Shown here: positions 20,957 through 30,510 of the stretch, piece by piece
How the letters are laid out: the number at the start of each line of letters is the position of its first letter
Position numbering within the stretch: the stretch's first letter is position 1
Program-made: the position numbers and the translations under genes
Assembly (NCBI RefSeq): GCF_000278115.1
Contig: NZ_JH725114.1
Coordinates: forward strand, 127,409 to 191,408
Reading direction: 5' to 3'
Source of the DNA: Bartonella sp. DB5-6
GTDB lineage: Bacteria > Pseudomonadota > Alphaproteobacteria > Rhizobiales > Rhizobiaceae
Length of the DNA stretch: 64,000 nucleotides
The notes under the pieces: generated by a model
Databases searched by the model: none
The model's input: only the letters and a program-made list of their open reading frames with translations
What the model was told of the DNA's origin: nothing

Positions 20957-22252
20957 ATGTCCGAGAATAAAGCATACATTACAGTGAAAGATAAAAAAAT
21001 AGAATTTCCAGTGCGTAGAGGCACGAGTGGACCTGATGTCATTGAAATTGCTTCTCTCTATAAAGAAACAAATACTTTTACTTATGATCCTGGCTTTACC
21101 TCAACTGCTTCTTGTGAATCAAAAATTACTTACATTGACGGTAATAAAGGAATATTGCTTTATCGTGGTTATCCCATCGACCAACTAGCTGAAAAAGGAG
21201 ATTTTCTCGAAATCTGCTACCTTTTGCTTTATGGTGAACTCCCAACAAAACAAGAAAAAAATGACTTCGATAATTGTATTATGCAGCACACGATGGTACA
21301 TGAGCAATTGGCGCGGTTTTTTCATGGATTCCGTCGTGACTCCCATCCTATGGCCGTTATGGTTGCATGCCTTGGAGCTATGTCTGCATTCTATCACGAT
21401 TCTATTGATATTACAGACTCACAACAAAGAATGATTGCTTCTGTTCGCCTCATCTCAAAGGTTCCAACTCTTGCTGCGATGGCATATAAATATAGTATCG
21501 GGCAAGCCTTTGTTTATCCACGCAATGATCTTAGTTACGCTGCTAATTTCCTCCGTATGTGCTTTTGCGTTCCTTGTGAAGAATACAAAATCAATCCCGT
21601 TCTTACTCGAGCAATGGATCGAATTTTTATTCTTCATGCAGACCATGAACAAAATGCTTCTACATCCACTGTACGCCTTGCAGGATCATCAGGTGCTAAT
21701 CCGTTTGCATGTATTGCAGCAGGTGTTGCATGCCTTTGGGGACCAGCGCATGGTGGAGCTAATGAAGCATGCTTAAAGATGCTACAAGAAATAGGTTCCG
21801 TTGAGAGAATTCCTGAATTCATTGCACGTGCAAAAGATAAAAATGATCCTTTCCGCCTTATGGGGTTTGGGCACAGAGTCTATAAAAATTATGATCCGCG
21901 TGCAAAAATCATGCAAAAAACCTGCCATGAAGTTTTAAAAGAGCTTAACATCCAAGATGATCCACTTCTTGATATAGCTATAGAACTTGAAAAAATCGCC
22001 CTGAACGATGAATATTTTGTTGAGAAAAAGCTTTATCCAAATGTCGATTTCTATTCTGGAATTACATTAAAAGCTCTAGGATTCCCAACTGAAATGTTTA
22101 CTGTTCTTTTTGCATTAGCACGTAGTGTAGGTTGGGTAGCGCAGTGGAAAGAAATGATTGAGGATCCCGCACAAAAGATTGGTCGTCCACGCCAACTCTA
22201 TACAGGCTATGCCATGCGTGAATATGTTCCTATAGATAAACGTACAAATTAA
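20957..22252 (+). CDS. gltA: Citrate synthase, type II
   Basis: Condenses acetyl-CoA and oxaloacetate to citrate, first step of the TCA cycle. 431 residues, the Bartonella size. Catalytic residues are present: His in [12 protein letters not shown], His in [13 protein letters not shown], Asp in PNVDFYSG. The N-terminal small beta domain of the hexameric, NADH-sensitive type is present (TCES-like segment near residue 55). The ATG at 20957 has GAAAGGAA upstream. 21738-22116 is the segment commonly amplified for Bartonella species typing. A perfect hairpin follows the gene. Confidence 0.97.
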   Translation: MSENKAYITVKDKKIEFPVRRGTSGPDVIEIASLYKETNTFTYDPGFTSTASCESKITYIDGNKGILLYRGYPIDQLAEKGDFLEICYLLLYGELPTKQEKNDFDNCIMQHTMVHEQLARFFHGFRRDSHPMAVMVACLGAMSAFYHDSIDITDSQQRMIASVRLISKVPTLAAMAYKYSIGQAFVYPRNDLSYAANFLRMCFCVPCEEYKINPVLTRAMDRIFILHADHEQNASTSTVRLAGSSGANPFACIAAGVACLWGPAHGGANEACLKMLQEIGSVERIPEFIARAKDKNDPFRLMGFGHRVYKNYDPRAKIMQKTCHEVLKELNIQDDPLLDIAIELEKIALNDEYFVEKKLYPNVDFYSGITLKALGFPTEMFTVLFALARSVGWVAQWKEMIEDPAQKIGRPRQLYTGYAMREYVPIDKRTN

Positions 22253-22263
22253 AAAAAACAAAC

Positions 22264-22295
22264 CACTAAAGCTTCAATTTACTGAAGCTTTAGTG
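22264..22295 (+). terminator. Perfect 13-bp hairpin after gltA
   Basis: CACTAAAGCTTCA (22264-22276) and TGAAGCTTTAGTG (22283-22295) form a 13-bp stem with a six-base loop, eleven bases after the gltA stop. The T-run is on the minus-strand side (A-run before the stem on plus), so it may act in both directions or protect the 3' end. Confidence 0.65.
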
Positions 22296-22821
22296 TGAAT
22301 AATCAAGTAGCACAATTTAAAAGTATTTGACATCGATTTTGAAACTATCTCTAAAAATATAATACTATCATAAAAGCTATGAGAAACGTTTTTTGATGGC
22401 TTTTTTCCAATAAATCAATAGAGACCAAAACGCTCTTTCTTAAGATCAGAAAGACATTTCTGTCAAAAAGAGGTGAAAGAATCAACTTTTAAGCCACATT
22501 CCTCTAAATTAGGTGTATTCTCCATCATTCCCTATACAAAAAGCCTTATCACATACTAAACTCAATGATGTTTAAGAATTCTTTTCCTTTGTTCCTAAAA
22601 AAACATCACCAAAGAATAATTGAAAAATGCTTTTTTTTTACAACTATACACCAAACACTTCTTATTTCTCTTTAGTAGATAAGGAGAAAAACAAAACACT
22701 CTCTTAAAACTTTCCTAAGCAAAATGAATACTTATAAATTTTTGCATTGCTCCAGAAAAGCTTACAGATTATAAAATACATGATAGTCCCATGTTTTCAG
22801 CTTATTCGACAGGAGAACATA
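22296..22821. other. Intergenic stretch before the importer genes
   Basis: AT-rich, with no gene seen. From about 22722 it is homologous to 23897 onward, the left edge of the tandem duplication. A promoter for the first binding-protein gene should lie here. Confidence 0.5.
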
Positions 22822-23574
22822 ATGAAATTATTAGCAGTCACTCTTATAATAAGCGCAACATTTTTCACCCAATTAACCAATGCTCAAACGCTGAAAATTG
22901 CAAGTGACGCTTCCTATCCCCCTTTTAGTTATATTGATTCAAATAATGAACTCCAGGGTTTCGATATTGATATATCTTACGCACTTTGTAAAAAAATGAA
23001 TGTTGAATGTACTCTCATCACCCAAGACTTTGAGGGAATGATTCCTGGTCTTCTTGCAAAAAAATACGATGCGATCATTTCTTCCCTTGCTCCTACACAA
23101 GAGCGCTTACAAAAGATTGACTTCACAGATCCTTATTACAACACGGCACTCGCTGTAATTGTTACCAAAGATTCAGAAATTAAAGAGATCTCTGTTGAAG
23201 CTTTTAAAGGTAAAAATATTGGCGTGCAATCAAATACAACACAAGCTGCATACGCAGAAGACCATTATGCTCCTAAGGGGGTAAGCATTAAACTCTATCC
23301 TACAACAATAGAAGTTAATCGTGATCTTTTAAGTCGCCGGCTTGATGTGGTTATCTTTGATAAACTAAAGGCATTAGACTGGCTCAACAATGGAGGGAAA
23401 GATTGTTGCCAACTTCTAGGAATTTTGGAAGAAACAAAGTTTCCTATTGCAATTGCACTACGTCAAAACAATAATGACCTCAAAGATAAGTTTAATGAAG
23501 CAATAAAAGAGATCCGTCTAGATGGAACTTATGAAAAAATTATGAAAAAATATTTCACATTCAATATTTATTAA
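22822..23574 (+). CDS. Amino-acid ABC transporter periplasmic binding protein, copy 1
   Basis: 250 residues; the ATG at 22822 follows AGGAG closely, so the longer frame to 22747 is rejected. Signal peptide 1-21 (cleavage after TNA). Solute-binding family 3 of the lysine/arginine/ornithine-histidine (LAO/HisJ/ArtJ) type: SYPPFSY, GFDIDISYALCKKM, SSLAPTQERLQKIDFTDPYY, GVQSNTTQ, and a C-terminus LDGTYEKIMKKYFTFNIY that matches the LAO ending. Cysteines at CKKMNVEC could pair as in that family; a second CC is in GGKDCCQLLG. It differs from copy 2 at 23 of 250 positions by my count. Basic amino-acid binding is inferred. Confidence 0.88.
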   Translation: MKLLAVTLIISATFFTQLTNAQTLKIASDASYPPFSYIDSNNELQGFDIDISYALCKKMNVECTLITQDFEGMIPGLLAKKYDAIISSLAPTQERLQKIDFTDPYYNTALAVIVTKDSEIKEISVEAFKGKNIGVQSNTTQAAYAEDHYAPKGVSIKLYPTTIEVNRDLLSRRLDVVIFDKLKALDWLNNGGKDCCQLLGILEETKFPIAIALRQNNNDLKDKFNEAIKEIRLDGTYEKIMKKYFTFNIY

Positions 23575-23649
23575 ATCTTAATATGTATTGAAATTGAACA
23601 CTCTGTTATTTCTAAATACGTCATTTAACTCTTTGTGAGGAATGCAATA

Positions 23650-23679
23650 ATAATTGAGAATTTAGCATTCTTATCATCC
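23650..23679 (+). pseudogene. Stub of a duplicated permease start
   Basis: The first codons of the permease at 24832 are repeated here after an identical GAGGAATGCAATA, but the start is ATA instead of ATG and similarity ends after about nine codons. A breakpoint scar of the tandem duplication, not a gene. Confidence 0.75.
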
Positions 23680-24001
23680 CTTACGAGAAGATTCACATTT
23701 ATTCTCGAGTAATGATCGATTTTTATATATTTTTCAATATCTAAACCTTTCATAACACCTGTGATAAAAATGATATTTTAATTTTGTTTTCTTGAGATCT
23801 AAACTTTTTTATAGTCAAATTGGATAGTTTTTTCAAAGCTAAATTCTATATCTTTTAAATCATGCTGTTCATTATAATGATAACAACATGAGACACAAAT
23901 GAATTTTTATATTGCTCCCAAAAGGGCTTCCAGATTATAAAATACATGATAACCCCATATATGCGCATCATATTTTCCCGCTTATTCGACAGGAGAACAT
24001 A
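23680..24001. other. Spacer between the two binding-protein copies
   Basis: Non-coding and AT-rich. About 23680-23896 is unique to this position; from 23897 the second duplication unit begins. No hairpin with a T-run was seen. Confidence 0.5.
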
Positions 24002-24754
24002 ATGAAATTATTAGCAGTCGCTCTTATAATAAGCGCAACATTTTTCATCCAATTAACTAATGCTCAAACGCTAAAAATTGCGAGTGAAGGCTCTTACCCT
24101 CCATTTAGTTATATTGACTCAAATAACGAACTCCAAGGTTTTGATATTGATATATCTTATGCACTTTGTAAAAAAATGAATATCGAATGTACTATTACTA
24201 CTCAAGATTTAGAGGGAATGATTCCTGGTCTTCTTGCAAAAAAATACGATGCGATCATTGCTTCTCTTGCTCTCACACAAGAGCGCTTACAAAAAATTGA
24301 TTTCACAGATCCTTATTACAACACAGCACTCGCTGTAATTGTCACAAAAGATTCAAAAATTAAAGAGATCTCGGTTGAAGCCTTTAAAGGTAAAAATATT
24401 GGTGTGCAATCAAATACAACACAAGCTGCATATGCAGAAGATCATTATGCTTCTGAAGGAGTGAACATTAAACTTTATCCTACAACAATAGAAGTTAATC
24501 GTGATCTTTTAAGTCGTCGACTTGATGTGGTCATCCTTGATAAACTGCAAGCATTAAACTGGCTCAACAATGAAGGAAAAGATTGTTGCCAACTTTTAGG
24601 AACCTTGGAAGAAACAAAATTTCCTATTGCAATTGCACTACGTCAAAATAATAATGACCTTAAAAATAAGTTTAATGAAGCGATAAGAGAGATCCGTTTG
24701 GATGGTACTTATGAAAAAATTGTGAAAAAATATTTTACATTCGATATTTATTAA
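24002..24754 (+). CDS. Amino-acid ABC transporter periplasmic binding protein, copy 2
   Basis: 250 residues from the ATG at 24002, same AGGAG context as copy 1. Signal peptide 1-21. Same LAO/HisJ-type motifs. Differences from copy 1 include changes close to the ligand pocket: SDAS to SEGS before YPPF, and ISSLAPTQER to IASLALTQER, which alters one of the serines that contact ligand in LAO/HisJ proteins. The copies may therefore prefer different amino acids. The copy is directly upstream of the permease genes (77 bp) and is probably the original partner of the transporter. Confidence 0.88.
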   Translation: MKLLAVALIISATFFIQLTNAQTLKIASEGSYPPFSYIDSNNELQGFDIDISYALCKKMNIECTITTQDLEGMIPGLLAKKYDAIIASLALTQERLQKIDFTDPYYNTALAVIVTKDSKIKEISVEAFKGKNIGVQSNTTQAAYAEDHYASEGVNIKLYPTTIEVNRDLLSRRLDVVILDKLQALNWLNNEGKDCCQLLGTLEETKFPIAIALRQNNNDLKNKFNEAIREIRLDGTYEKIVKKYFTFDIY

Positions 24755-24831
24755 ATACCAACACAAACTAAAATTGGACAAACTGTTTATTTCTAAAAAA
24801 CATTATCTAACTCTTTGTGAGGAATGCAATA

Positions 24832-25551
24832 ATGATTGAGAATTTAGCATTGCTATCATTTAGCAATGGTGGATGGGGTATGGTTATACTTTCTAGTGCG
24901 GGGATGACATTATCGTTGGCTTTGTGCTGTGGAATCTTGGGGCTTCCTTTAGGTCTTCTGAGTGCTGTGATGATTCGATCCAATATTAAGATAGCTAAAG
25001 CTATAGCAATCACCTTTTCATCGATCTTCCGTGGACTACCAGAGCTTTTAACCTTATTTTTAGTTTACTACGGCCTGCAAAATATTATTCAGATTGTCCT
25101 TGATTATTTTAATATTGAAATAATACTTAGTATTAATGCTTTTGTTGCTGGTGTTCTTGCACTCAGTATGGTTCTTGCGGCTTTTTCTTGTGAAGTTTGG
25201 CTCGGAGCATTCAATGTTTTTGATAAAGGTCAATATGAAGCGGCGAAAGCTCTAGGACTTTCAAATTCAACCACATTTTTTCGTATTGTCTTTCCTCAGC
25301 TTATTCGAAATGCCTTACCAGGACTTTCTAATAATTGGCTAACTTTGCTTAAAGATACATCCTTGGTATCAACTATTTCACTTGTTGATCTTATGCGACA
25401 AACAAATCTAGCAGTCGCAGCCACCAATAAACCTATGCTGTTTTATCTTGTGGCTTGCTTACTCTATTTGTTATTTTCAGCGTTTTTTTCTGCAATCCTG
25501 CACCATCTGGAAACATATACTCAAGCAGGATATAGAAAGGTATTTGGCTAA
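24832..25551 (+). CDS. Amino-acid ABC transporter permease, first subunit
   Basis: 239-residue inner-membrane subunit of the HisQ/HisM (ArtQ/ArtM) family with five hydrophobic segments. The cytoplasmic EAA loop that docks the ATPase is EAAKALGLSNSTTFFRIVFPQLIRNALPG. RGLPELLTLFLVYYGL is the second family motif. I take the ATG at 24832 (GAGGAA eight bases upstream) over the GTG at 24817. Its stop codon overlaps the next start (TAATG), so the two permeases are translationally coupled. Confidence 0.9.
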   Translation: MIENLALLSFSNGGWGMVILSSAGMTLSLALCCGILGLPLGLLSAVMIRSNIKIAKAIAITFSSIFRGLPELLTLFLVYYGLQNIIQIVLDYFNIEIILSINAFVAGVLALSMVLAAFSCEVWLGAFNVFDKGQYEAAKALGLSNSTTFFRIVFPQLIRNALPGLSNNWLTLLKDTSLVSTISLVDLMRQTNLAVAATNKPMLFYLVACLLYLLFSAFFSAILHHLETYTQAGYRKVFG

Positions 25552-26258
25552 TGATTCCTGAGTGGCTTTATTTCCTTTTTAATCCTGCTCTTTTGGACCG
25601 TTACGGGCTAAAATTTATTTATGGCTTTATTGTTACTTTGGAGCTTGTTTTTATTTCTTGCTCTCTCGGCTTTTTTCTTGGTATGCTTATTACGTTTGCA
25701 CGTTTATCAAATAATAAGTTTTTACAATATATTGTCCGTGCTTATGTTTATTTTTTCCGCGGATCTCCTTTATTAGTCCAACTTTTTCTTTTTTACTACG
25801 GACTTGGTTCAATGAACAACTTCTGGCAACAGGTCGGTCTATGGTGGTTCTTTCAAAACGCTTGGTATTGTTGCCTTTTCATTTTTGCACTCAATTCTGC
25901 TGCCTATCAATCCGAAATTTTTAAAGGAAGTTTTCTATCCGTAACAACTGGGCAACGTGAAGCATCAAAAGCATTAGGGTTGAGCAATTCTGTAACATTT
26001 TTGAAGGTTATTTTTCCCCAAGCTATGGTTGTAGCATTACGCCCTCTAGGAAATGAGTTTATTTTAATGATTAAATCCAGTGCTATTGCCTCACTCATCA
26101 CTATTTATGATCTAATGGGGATTGCCAAACTCACTTATTCACGCACATTCGATTTTCAAGTTTACGTTTGGGCTGCTCTTATTTATCTTCTGATCGTTGA
26201 GCTTATTCAGCGTTTTATTGTTTTTATCGAATATCGTCTAACTCGGTATTTACGGTAA
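25551..26258 (+). CDS. Amino-acid ABC transporter permease, second subunit
   Basis: 235 residues, HisM/ArtM type, five membrane segments, RGSPLLVQLFLFYYGLG motif and EAA loop EASKALGLSNSVTFLKVIFPQAM. It starts on the last base of the preceding gene (25551). Together the two permeases would form the heterodimeric channel of the importer. Confidence 0.9.
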   Translation: MIPEWLYFLFNPALLDRYGLKFIYGFIVTLELVFISCSLGFFLGMLITFARLSNNKFLQYIVRAYVYFFRGSPLLVQLFLFYYGLGSMNNFWQQVGLWWFFQNAWYCCLFIFALNSAAYQSEIFKGSFLSVTTGQREASKALGLSNSVTFLKVIFPQAMVVALRPLGNEFILMIKSSAIASLITIYDLMGIAKLTYSRTFDFQVYVWAALIYLLIVELIQRFIVFIEYRLTRYLR

Positions 26259-26337
26259 ATAGAATGGTAACAAGAACCGTTACCAAATCAAAATGTTAAA
26301 TTAATCAGTTTATTTATCAGTGAAAGAATACAACAAG

Positions 26338-27111
26338 ATGAATTTGGAAAATAATCAATCCGTCCACACCGCTAAGAACTCTGTGATTTCTATTCGAAAT
26401 TTAAATAAATGGTATGGAGATTTTCAGGTACTTTATGATATTAACTTTGATGTTGAAATTGCCGAACGCATTGTTATTTGTGGCCCTTCCGGATCAGGAA
26501 AATCAACTTTGATTCGTTGTATTAATCAATTAGAAAAAGCACAAAAAGGTTCCATTTGTGTTCATAATATTGATATTCATGCTGCTCCTTTACACAAACA
26601 AAAAAATGTTCTCCGTAAAATAGGAATGGTTTTTCAGAACTTTAATTTATTTCCCCATATGAGCGTTATACAAAATTGCATTTTAGCACCTATGACAGTT
26701 CAAGGGCTTTCTAAACAACAAGCAAAAGAACGAGCAATTCGTTATCTTACAGATGTTGGAATTGAAAAACACTGTAATAAATATCCTTTACAACTCTCTG
26801 GTGGACAACAACAGCGTGTTGCAATTGCTCGTGCACTTTGTATGGAACCTGAAGTGATGCTTTTTGATGAGCCAACGTCAGCTCTTGATCCAGAAAGTGT
26901 TGGCGAAGTTTTAGAAGTTATGGTTCAGTTGGCCAATACAGGCATTACAATGCTTTGCGTTACTCATGAAATGGGGTTTGCACGTGAAGTTTCAGAAAGA
27001 ATACTCTTTCTAGAAAACGGAAAAATTATTGAAGATGCAGCATCTGACGAATTTTTTATCAATCCTAAAAGCCAACGCGCTTGTGATTTTCTTGCTAAAA
27101 TTAAGCATTAA
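26338..27111 (+). CDS. Amino-acid ABC transporter ATP-binding subunit
   Basis: Cytoplasmic ATPase of the importer, HisP/GlnQ/ArtP family. Walker [11 protein letters not shown]-loop [13 protein letters not shown], signature [15 protein letters not shown], Walker [13 protein letters not shown] and switch VTHEMGF are all intact. 257 residues from the ATG at 26338; a GTG at 26320 is also in frame, and neither has a strong Shine-Dalgarno. Last gene of the binding-protein, permease, permease, ATPase operon; it converges on lpxB across a shared hairpin. Confidence 0.93.
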   Translation: MNLENNQSVHTAKNSVISIRNLNKWYGDFQVLYDINFDVEIAERIVICGPSGSGKSTLIRCINQLEKAQKGSICVHNIDIHAAPLHKQKNVLRKIGMVFQNFNLFPHMSVIQNCILAPMTVQGLSKQQAKERAIRYLTDVGIEKHCNKYPLQLSGGQQQRVAIARALCMEPEVMLFDEPTSALDPESVGEVLEVMVQLANTGITMLCVTHEMGFAREVSERILFLENGKIIEDAASDEFFINPKSQRACDFLAKIKH

Positions 27112-27116
27112 CCATC

Positions 27117-27141
27117 AACATTGTTTTATTTATACAATGTT
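27117..27141. terminator. Bidirectional hairpin between the importer operon and lpxB
   Basis: AACATTGT (27117-27124) and ACAATGTT (27134-27141) form an eight-bp stem with a nine-base A+T loop between convergent genes. The lpxB stop codon lies inside it. T-rich sequence follows on the plus strand (CCTATTTTTT). Confidence 0.5.
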
Positions 27142-28326
27142 AATCCTATTTTTTAGAAGAGTGATAATCGTTTGCGCACCAACAACCCCCGATGGTACTT
27201 CAGTTTTCATTTTCTTTTCCACCAACTCAAAAGCATCAAGTTGCGCCTGTCGCACTAAAGGATTATACAAAAGCTGTTCTATCTGCCTTGCTAACAAACC
27301 AGGGCGCAAAAATTCATTAAAATATTCTGGCACAAACGGCTTATCAGAAATAATATTGGGAAGAGCAGCACTCCATAACATTATTTTGGGCAAAATGAAT
27401 AATTTAGAAAAATGATCAAGTTTATAACAAAGGACCATGGGGATTTTCGCTAACGCTAGTTCAAGCGAAACCGTTCCATGAGCTGCAAGTGCAACGTCTG
27501 CTTGTGCAAAAGCACGCCATTTTGCGTCTTCACCAACAACAATTTCTACTTTGCTTTTCCAATTCTGTAAAAAATCACGAATTTTATCCACCAAATGTGG
27601 TAGAGTTGGTAAAATAATACGTAAATGAGAGATACGTTGTGCAAGAATTTCTACTACTTCTCGAAAAATAGGCATTAAAGAGCGAATCTCTAAATTGCGT
27701 GATCCAGGTAAAATAACTAACGTAGGCGGTGATATTTGCTTGCCATATAAATGTTTTTTTTCTGATTGGCGCTTTTTTTTTGCTTGGGCAGTCAAAAGCA
27801 GAGGATAAGTTAAAAGACGATGCCCGACATAAGTAGTAACAGGACCTCCAAAATCTTGCATAATCTTTTCTTCAAAAGGAAACGCTGCTAAAACATGGTC
27901 AACAAATTTGCGCATAGCTTTAGCGCGCTTCGGCCGCCATGCCCAAATAGTTGGTGCAATGTATTTAATGATAGGAATTGAAGGTGCTAAAATGCGCACT
28001 TTTTTTGCAACGCGATGGGTAAAATCAGGACTATCAATAATAATTAAACAATCGGGTTGTTCTTGCGCAATAAATTTAGATAAATTGTGAATATGCATCA
28101 GCAGTGATGGCAATTTTTTTAATACTGCACCTAAGCCTATTAAAGCAATCTCATGAGAATCAAAAAGGCTTTTTAAACCTAACTCCTTTAAATGCCTCCC
28201 ACCAACACCAATCAAATGAATATCGCATCCTGTCTGTTCTGATAAACAAGAAATCAAATCAGCTCCAAGAAAATCACCAGATTCTTCTCCTGCGACAACA
28301 GCAATTTTTAAAATACAATTATTCAT
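27130..28326 (-). CDS. lpxB: Lipid-A-disaccharide synthase
   Basis: Joins UDP-2,3-diacylglucosamine and lipid X into the lipid A disaccharide, a peripheral inner-membrane glycosyltransferase. 398 residues from the ATG at 28326, which overlaps the lpxI stop by 8 bp. Recognised by VVAGEESGDFLGADLI at the N-terminus, YIAPTIWAWRPKRAKAM, LPGSRNLEIRSLMPIF and AHGTVSLELALAKIPMV. A longer frame to 28341 would overlap lpxI further and is not needed. Last gene of the minus-strand envelope block. Confidence 0.94.
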   Translation of the reverse strand: MNNCILKIAVVAGEESGDFLGADLISCLSEQTGCDIHLIGVGGRHLKELGLKSLFDSHEIALIGLGAVLKKLPSLLMHIHNLSKFIAQEQPDCLIIIDSPDFTHRVAKKVRILAPSIPIIKYIAPTIWAWRPKRAKAMRKFVDHVLAAFPFEEKIMQDFGGPVTTYVGHRLLTYPLLLTAQAKKKRQSEKKHLYGKQISPPTLVILPGSRNLEIRSLMPIFREVVEILAQRISHLRIILPTLPHLVDKIRDFLQNWKSKVEIVVGEDAKWRAFAQADVALAAHGTVSLELALAKIPMVLCYKLDHFSKLFILPKIMLWSAALPNIISDKPFVPEYFNEFLRPGLLARQIEQLLYNPLVRQAQLDAFELVEKKMKTEVPSGVVGAQTIITLLKNRINIV

Positions 28327-29191
28327 GATCAAATTTTTCAAACGTTTCTATAAACAGGGAATATTTGTTAGCTTTTTCTACTGTTGTTTGCACTGATAAT
28401 ATCAGACTTTTATTTGCTTCTACCGCAATGCCACACAATCCACTCTTTGCAATATTTATTATTGTTGTAGGTCCAATTGATGGTAAATCAACGCGATGAT
28501 CTTGTTGTGGTTTCGCACATTTAACGAGAACACCACCTTTAGCCGGAATTTGCCCTCTTTCTCGCATTTCGCAAATCCGCCATAGCATATTATCAGTTCC
28601 CTCTGCTCCCTCAACAGCAACAACTCTCCCATTAATAGCAACAGCTGCTTGCCCTATATCTAAGCGACCTAAAAGCTTTGCTGCTTCTGCTGCTAAGAAA
28701 ATATCTTTCTTTTCTTTTCGCGTCGCTCGCCGTAATGTTAAATTAAATTCCATTGGTGCTAAAAGATCTGGTACTATCTCATGAGCCCCAAGTATACAAA
28801 ATCCGTGCGCTTCAATAACTCGTATAAAAGCTTTTAATAACGCATCATCTCCCTTCTTCAAAGCCCCGATTAACTTAGGGAGAGCTAAAAATGTTGTCCA
28901 ATCGAGTCGCAATTGCGTAAGAAATGGCCGTTTTTTTATACCGCCGGCCAAAACAATATTATAAATTCCAGCTGTTTTTAAAACTTTAACGAGTTGTGCT
29001 AGCTCCACAATCGATAACTCGCAATGCTCATAGCGATAAAGCACAGCATCTGCTTCATCACGCAAAAGGACAAGAAAAGGATTTTGTCCATTCTTCTCAA
29101 GCTCTTGAGCGACAGTGATAGGGAGAACACCATTTCCTGCTATAATGGCAGTGCGGCCGAAAAGAATACTTCTGGCACCAGAAACAGACAT
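28319..29191 (-). CDS. lpxI: UDP-2,3-diacylglucosamine pyrophosphatase, LpxI type
   Basis: Hydrolyses UDP-2,3-diacylglucosamine to lipid X; the alphaproteobacterial replacement for LpxH. 290 residues with both LpxI (DUF1009) halves: an N-terminal domain starting ARSILFGRTAIIAGNGVLPI and containing VLAGGIKKRP, and a C-terminal domain with LLGRLDIGQAAVAINGRVVAVEGAEGTDNML. The ATG at 29191 has AAGGA upstream. It sits between lpxA and lpxB, as in rhizobia. Confidence 0.93.
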   Translation of the reverse strand: MSVSGARSILFGRTAIIAGNGVLPITVAQELEKNGQNPFLVLLRDEADAVLYRYEHCELSIVELAQLVKVLKTAGIYNIVLAGGIKKRPFLTQLRLDWTTFLALPKLIGALKKGDDALLKAFIRVIEAHGFCILGAHEIVPDLLAPMEFNLTLRRATRKEKKDIFLAAEAAKLLGRLDIGQAAVAINGRVVAVEGAEGTDNMLWRICEMRERGQIPAKGGVLVKCAKPQQDHRVDLPSIGPTTIINIAKSGLCGIAVEANKSLILSVQTTVEKANKYSLFIETFEKFDHE

Positions 29192-29193
29192 TT

Positions 29194-30018
29194 TTAGTCC
29201 TTATTTTTTCTTACTCTATCACCTTCAAATTTAGGTGTACAATAAAAGCGTTTTCCTTCTTCTTTAATAAAATTAACTACGTCAATAACAGACTGAGACG
29301 TGGAATAAAAAGAAGCAACATCGTTTACACGCTCTTTAAACGGCTTGCTATGATCAAAAAGCATGGAAACTGCATGACGTAGCGCATGAATATCTTTGCG
29401 GTCAAGTCCAGCACGTTTCATCCCAATAATATTTAATCCCGCGAGCTTTGCCTGCACACCAACAGCTGTTCCGTAAGGAATCAGATCGCCAACCAATGCA
29501 GATACACCACCAATAAACGCATAACACCCAACACGAACAAATTGGTGAACAGCGGATCCGCCACCAATAATAACACAATCACCAACAGTAACATGCCCTG
29601 CAATCATTGCATTATTCGCAAAAGTCACATGATTACCTACATGACAATCGTGGGCAACATGAGCATAACAAAAAAATTGACAATTATCACCAATAATCGT
29701 CATTCCTACACTTGAGTCGGAGCCTCTATGCATCGTTACGCCTTCACGAATCGTACAATTTTTACCAATAGAAAGAATTGTATGACCTCCTCTATGTTTA
29801 TTATTTTGCGGTTCTGCTCCCAAAACTGCATGCGAAAACACTTTACTATTAGCTCCTAACGTTGTCTTACCCATTATCACAACATGACTCATCAAACTGC
29901 ATTCATCACCAATAATAGCATCTGCACTAATATGACAAAACGGCCCAATTCGTACATTCTCACCAAGCTGCGCTCCTTTCTCCACAAGAGCAGTTGGATG
30001 AACTTTTGTACCGGACAT
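29194..30018 (-). CDS. lpxA: Acyl-[ACP]--UDP-N-acetylglucosamine O-acyltransferase
   Basis: First step of lipid A synthesis. 274 residues. The N-terminus VHPTALVEKGAQLGENVRIGPF starts a left-handed beta helix of hexapeptide repeats; the catalytic histidine is in YAHVAHDCHVGNHVTFANN; the C-terminal helical domain begins near residue 190 (GLNIIGMKRAGLDRKDIHALR). AGGA precedes the ATG at 30018. Three bases separate it from lpxI. Confidence 0.96.
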   Translation of the reverse strand: MSGTKVHPTALVEKGAQLGENVRIGPFCHISADAIIGDECSLMSHVVIMGKTTLGANSKVFSHAVLGAEPQNNKHRGGHTILSIGKNCTIREGVTMHRGSDSSVGMTIIGDNCQFFCYAHVAHDCHVGNHVTFANNAMIAGHVTVGDCVIIGGGSAVHQFVRVGCYAFIGGVSALVGDLIPYGTAVGVQAKLAGLNIIGMKRAGLDRKDIHALRHAVSMLFDHSKPFKERVNDVASFYSTSQSVIDVVNFIKEEGKRFYCTPKFEGDRVRKNKD

Positions 30019-30041
30019 TTTTAAATTCCTACTAATATCGT

Positions 30042-30509
30042 TTATTCTTTTTCAATAATCATCGCAGCAATTTCCGCTTCGGCGACACGAATATCTTCTA
30101 CTTTTGCAATACACGAAAAACGCCTTATACCAGATCTCTTTTTTAAAAGCTGAACATGAATCTTTAGTTGATCGCCAGGCACAACCGGCTTACGAAATTT
30201 CGCATTATCAACAGTCATAAGATAAACCAAATTTTGTTGCTTATCCCCTAATTTTAAAAGTGAAATTGCTCCTGCTGTTTGTGCCATAGCCTCTAAAATT
30301 AAAACCCCAGGCATAACCGGTTTCGCGGGAAAATGTCCCGTAAAATGTGGCTCATTAATCGTTATATTTTTAATACCAATAGCTTCCTGCTCACCATCAA
30401 TTTCAACTATGCGATCAATCAATAAAAATGGATAACGATGTGGTAATATTGATAGCAATTTTTCAATATCTACAGCTTCTAAATTTCTAATTTCTCTGGG
30501 GTTGATCAT
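30042..30509 (-). CDS. fabZ: 3-hydroxyacyl-[ACP] dehydratase
   Basis: Dehydrates 3-hydroxyacyl-ACP in fatty acid elongation and competes with LpxA/LpxD for hydroxyacyl-ACP. 155 residues from the ATG at 30509, which has AAGGAGA nine bases upstream. The frame extends 30 bases into lpxD, but I reject that start. Hot-dog fold with [14 protein letters not shown] (catalytic His) and [23 protein letters not shown] (catalytic Glu). Confidence 0.95.
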   Translation of the reverse strand: MINPREIRNLEAVDIEKLLSILPHRYPFLLIDRIVEIDGEQEAIGIKNITINEPHFTGHFPAKPVMPGVLILEAMAQTAGAISLLKLGDKQQNLVYLMTVDNAKFRKPVVPGDQLKIHVQLLKKRSGIRRFSCIAKVEDIRVAEAEIAAMIIEKE

Positions 30510-30510
30510 A

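Larger units (their letters stand above)
22722..24859 (+). repeat. Tandem duplication of binding-protein gene plus permease start
   Basis: Two copies of a roughly 960-bp unit, about 22722-23679 and 23897-24859, separated by about 217 bp of unrelated sequence. Each starts with a shared upstream patch (ATTGCTCC... then AGATTATAAAATACATGATA), carries a 250-codon binding-protein gene with the identical GACAGGAGAACATAATG start region, and ends in the Shine-Dalgarno and first codons of the downstream permease (GTGAGGAATGCAATA then ATTGAGAATTTAGCATT). In the left copy the permease ATG has become ATA (23650-23652) and the gene stops being homologous after about 27 bases. Confidence 0.85.
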
